Assembly (NCBI RefSeq): GCF_002795845.1
Contig: NZ_CP011797.1
Coordinates: forward strand, 3,373,501-3,437,500
Length of the DNA: 64,000 bases
Origin: Reinekea forsetii
GTDB lineage: Bacteria > Pseudomonadota > Gammaproteobacteria > Pseudomonadales > Natronospirillaceae
Direction: 5' to 3'
A program made the translations under genes and the position numbers. Below are positions 59,055-64,000 of the stretch, in pieces. Under the pieces are notes generated by a model. That model worked only from the letters and a program-made list of their open reading frames with translations, was not told the origin of the DNA and did no database searches. Positions within the stretch are counted from its first letter, which is position 1, and every line of letters starts with the position of its first letter.

Positions 59055-60040
59055 CTAACACTCACCTCACCACCATTGAACAAGCGCAGCGTGCCGGAAT
59101 CGTCCAAGACAATCAATTGGCCCTTTTCATCGATACCCTGGGCCGTACCCGTGGTCACGCGGTCACCTTGGTGGACACCAATACTGCGGCCATAAAGGAA
59201 GTCACGGGAGCGCCAGGCTGCCAGGATAGGCCAGGTTCCGGAGCACTTGGCCGCGGCAAAGGTGTTGACTATCGCCTCGGCCATTTTGACCAATAGTAGA
59301 TCGCGAGGTAAAAGACGCCCAGTTTCGACCAGCAAGCTCGTGGCGGCGTTAGCGGTATCAGTAGGCGCGCTCGCAACGTTAATCCCCACGCCAATCACCA
59401 ACGTCGCTTCATCAATTGGGCTGCCTTGGAGCTCACATAGGATGCCGGCCAATTTCTTATCTCTACAGTAGAGGTCATTCGGCCACTTGAGTTGAACCGG
59501 TAAACCGGTCTCCTGCTCCAAAGCAGTCGCGACAGCTACGCCAACCAGCAGGCTTGATAGGTACAGTACGCCGACCTCAAAAATGGCCCTATGCCCTAGG
59601 CTGAAAGTAAGGTTGGTACAGGGTGGGCTCTGCCAAACCTTGCCTCTTCGGCCACGCCCTGCCTGCTGAAATTCTGCGGAAAATAACTTCCACTCATCGA
59701 GCTGGTAAACCGCGCCGAGCGCTGTCTTGTTGGTTGAATCTGTTTGCGCAACTATATCGATAACGGGAAATATGTCACGTCCGGCCGCCGACAACTTTGC
59801 GGACACCTGTTTCGAATCAATAGGCTGAATCGGGGTGAGTAGGCGATAGCCTCGACCGCGGATTTTATTTATCAATAGGCCGGATGACTCCAGGTCTTTT
59901 ACCCAGGACGCAATGGTCGGTCTTGAGACATTAAGCGCCGCAGACAAGTCTTGCCCCGACACGAAATCTTGGCCTTGGAGCAACGACAATAGGGTTAGCA
60001 GCTGTTTCAGAAAGACGTTCTCCACTCGGCGATTGGGCAT
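59048..60040 (-). CDS. birA: Bifunctional biotin-protein ligase/biotin operon repressor
   Basis: A 330-residue BirA. The N-terminal helix-turn-helix (LSLLQGQDFVSGQDLSAALNVSRPTIASWVKDLES) binds DNA; the central ligase has GRGRRGKVWQSPPCTN (biotin/ATP loop) and VQLKWPNDLYCRDKKLAGILCE; the C-terminal SH3-like domain includes GTAQGIDEKGQLIV. It biotinylates AccB and represses biotin genes. It is the first gene of the birA-coaX-SPOR unit behind the rRNA operon. Confidence 0.95.
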   Translation of the reverse strand: MPNRRVENVFLKQLLTLLSLLQGQDFVSGQDLSAALNVSRPTIASWVKDLESSGLLINKIRGRGYRLLTPIQPIDSKQVSAKLSAAGRDIFPVIDIVAQTDSTNKTALGAVYQLDEWKLFSAEFQQAGRGRRGKVWQSPPCTNLTFSLGHRAIFEVGVLYLSSLLVGVAVATALEQETGLPVQLKWPNDLYCRDKKLAGILCELQGSPIDEATLVIGVGINVASAPTDTANAATSLLVETGRLLPRDLLLVKMAEAIVNTFAAAKCSGTWPILAAWRSRDFLYGRSIGVHQGDRVTTGTAQGIDEKGQLIVLDDSGTLRLFNGGEVSVRW

Positions 60041-60203
60041 TGATTCAATACAGACGGTTCAAGGTGTTGTCTTAGTTAGGCCAAATTGGCACTAGCCACC
60101 TAGGATAGCGATAAATAATATTTATACCAGATGCGAAGTCGTCGTTCAGCTAATTAGCATGGTCAGGCATTGCTCTCACCATATGTATAATCGAACAGGC
60201 ATA

Positions 60204-60236
60204 AAAAAACCCGCAGCCGTTAGACTGCGGGTTTTT
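60204..60236. terminator. Terminator of the rRNA operon
   Basis: ACCCGCAG and CTGCGGGT form a stem flanked by an A-run and a T-run, so it works on both strands; on the minus strand it lies about 15 bases after the 5S gene. The T-run TTTTTT follows it on the minus strand. Confidence 0.9.
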
Positions 60237-60249
60237 CGTTTTTTTAGGA

Positions 60250-60366
60250 GCTTGACGATGACCTACTCTCACATGGGGAGACCCCACACTACCATCGGCG
60301 ATACGTCGTTTCACTTCTGAGTTCGGTATGGGATCAGGTGGTTCCAACGCTCTATGTTCGTCAAGC
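60250..60366 (-). rRNA. rrf: 5S ribosomal RNA
   Basis: About 117 nt; the minus strand starts GCTTGACGAACATAGAGC and ends AGTAGGTCATCGTCAAGC, the two ends pairing. The core CCCATACCGAACTCAGAAGTG is the universal 5S loop B/helix III region. Ends may be off by a few bases. Confidence 0.95.
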
Positions 60367-60531
60367 AAACTGGTTGTCATAGCTCGTGTCTGTCGGGTGA
60401 CAGCGCACGCTCTACGCAATTGGGTACTAAAAAAGCTCTCAACTTCCGGATACTGCTCAACTCATCTTGGTCGTTCTTTTCTTTCAGCGTATCTCTGAAC
60501 TACCAACAGCTCAAACCACTTCGGCGTTATA

Positions 60532-63532
<3,001 letters not shown>

Positions 63533-63821
63533 ATATAACCCGAAGCAGTCTCAGCTCTCGCTGACCCTTACTTTGAATCGGTCTTGCAACTGTTGGTTAT
63601 TTCAGTTTCTTACGCTTGAGTTGTCGTGTGCGCAACGACTCGACTAAGAGCGCCACCACACAACAGTTTCTTTCTTTTGAGAACTCTTTTAGATTTTTAA
63701 AGAACGGTATTGTGTATTTCACAAAGCAAAGCATTCAGCTGTTTATACCTAGATAAACGGAGTGCTTGGCTGTATGAAATTCAATCTGATTGGCTTTGAG
63801 TGATGGATGCTGCTTACGAAT
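63533..63821 (-). other. tRNA-Ala to 23S spacer with boxA-like element
   Basis: Part of the internal transcribed spacer. A boxA-like antitermination sequence GTTCTTTAAAAATCT lies near 63691-63705 (minus strand). Sequences next to 23S can pair with the far side of the gene for processing. No gene is present. Confidence 0.6.
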
Positions 63822-63866
63822 TGGTGGAGCTATGCGGGTGGTGCGACAACTCGCTCGAACCGCAGA
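63822..63866 (-). repeat. Partial duplicate of the tRNA-Ala 3' part with a 16-bp insert
   Basis: TGGTGGAGCTATGCGGG (63822-63838) and TCGAACCGCAGA (63855-63866) repeat bases of the real tRNA-Ala at 63878-63907; between them 16 bases replace a single base of the T loop. The copy holds the T arm and acceptor 3' strand with CCA only, so it cannot form a tRNA. Confidence 0.85.
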
Positions 63867-63877
63867 ACTTCCGAATA

Positions 63878-63953
63878 TGGTGGAGCTATGCGGGATCGAA
63901 CCGCAGACCTCCTGCGTGCAAAGCAGGCGCTCTCCCAGCTGAGCTATAGCCCC
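63878..63953 (-). tRNA. tRNA-Ala (TGC)
   Basis: A 76-nt cloverleaf: acceptor GGGGCTA/TAGCTCC with a G-T pair, anticodon TGC in TTTGCAC, T arm and encoded CCA. It is in the 16S-23S spacer position; the tRNA-Ile expected before it and the 16S gene would lie beyond the window end. Confidence 0.97.
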
Positions 63954-64000
63954 AATTCGGCGCTATTTTTTACGTTGCCTGTTTTTCAACAGCCCAAACG

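Noticed and set aside
63822..63866. Attachment site or IS end next to tRNA-Ala
   Set aside because: The duplicated 3' tRNA part recalls an att site, but no integrase or foreign DNA lies between the copies, only 11 bases.

Overview
The window reads as a chromosomal segment of a Gammaproteobacterium of roughly 53-56% GC, most like the marine Oceanospirillales/Saccharospirillaceae type (for example Reinekea-like). This placement is an inference from gene content: the order rRNA operon - birA - coaX - SPOR gene - tRNA-Tyr/Gly/Thr - tRNA-Trp - secE - nusG - rplKAJL - rpoBC - rpsLG - fusA - tuf matches Pseudomonas-type gammaproteobacteria, and BaeSR/Spy, HdfR, MaoP, YejK and YajQ are typical gammaproteobacterial proteins. 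No database search was possible.

Layout. 1-4.4 kb (minus strand): a copper-handling cluster (small secreted protein, DUF411 protein, c-type cytochrome, CopA ATPase, CopZ-like chaperone, truncated lipoprotein). 4.6-7.2 kb: a GAF protein, an HD-GYP protein and a DUF1993 protein. 7.2-15.5 kb: a DeoR-type regulator divergent from a five-gene mannitol-type PTS operon (EIIA, EIICB, an EIIA-HPr-EI fusion, a large zinc dehydrogenase with two nucleotide-binding domains, and a PfkB kinase). This operon encodes its own whole phosphorelay and seems to end in a 1-phosphofructokinase step. 15.6-21.1 kb: MscS channel, HdfR-like regulator, RimK, an AstE/AspA-type metallo-hydrolase, a RimB-like retropepsin and MaoP, the last with an 18-bp palindrome in front of its start.

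21.5-33.5 kb: scattered housekeeping and signalling genes (single-repeat Gdt1 transporter, YgjP-type peptidase, 3-hydroxybutyryl-CoA dehydrogenase, YajQ, a secreted hexapeptide-repeat protein behind a heptanucleotide tandem repeat, a BaeS-BaeR-Spy-like envelope stress unit, SDR, CheW, GAF-ATPase, acetoacetyl-CoA synthetase, ArfB). 33.5-40.1 kb (minus): DUF1456, YejK, GlgX, GlgB and a Nudix-fold protein without catalytic glutamates.

40.4-64 kb (minus): the core information-processing block, from tuf back through fusA, rpsG, rpsL, rpoC, rpoB, rplL, rplJ, rplA, rplK, nusG, secE, four tRNAs, the SPOR gene, coaX, birA, 5S, 23S and tRNA-Ala. Promoters, terminators and the L10 leader can be read directly here.

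Most notable: the 23S rRNA gene carries an insert of about 110 nt closed by a perfect 15-bp stem at helix 25, the classical site of intervening sequences that fragment 23S rRNA; the tRNA-Ala 3' part is partly duplicated in the spacer; the second tuf copy usual between tRNA-Thr and tRNA-Trp is missing; and the mannitol operon has an unusual enzyme set. I found no CRISPR array, prophage or insertion sequence.
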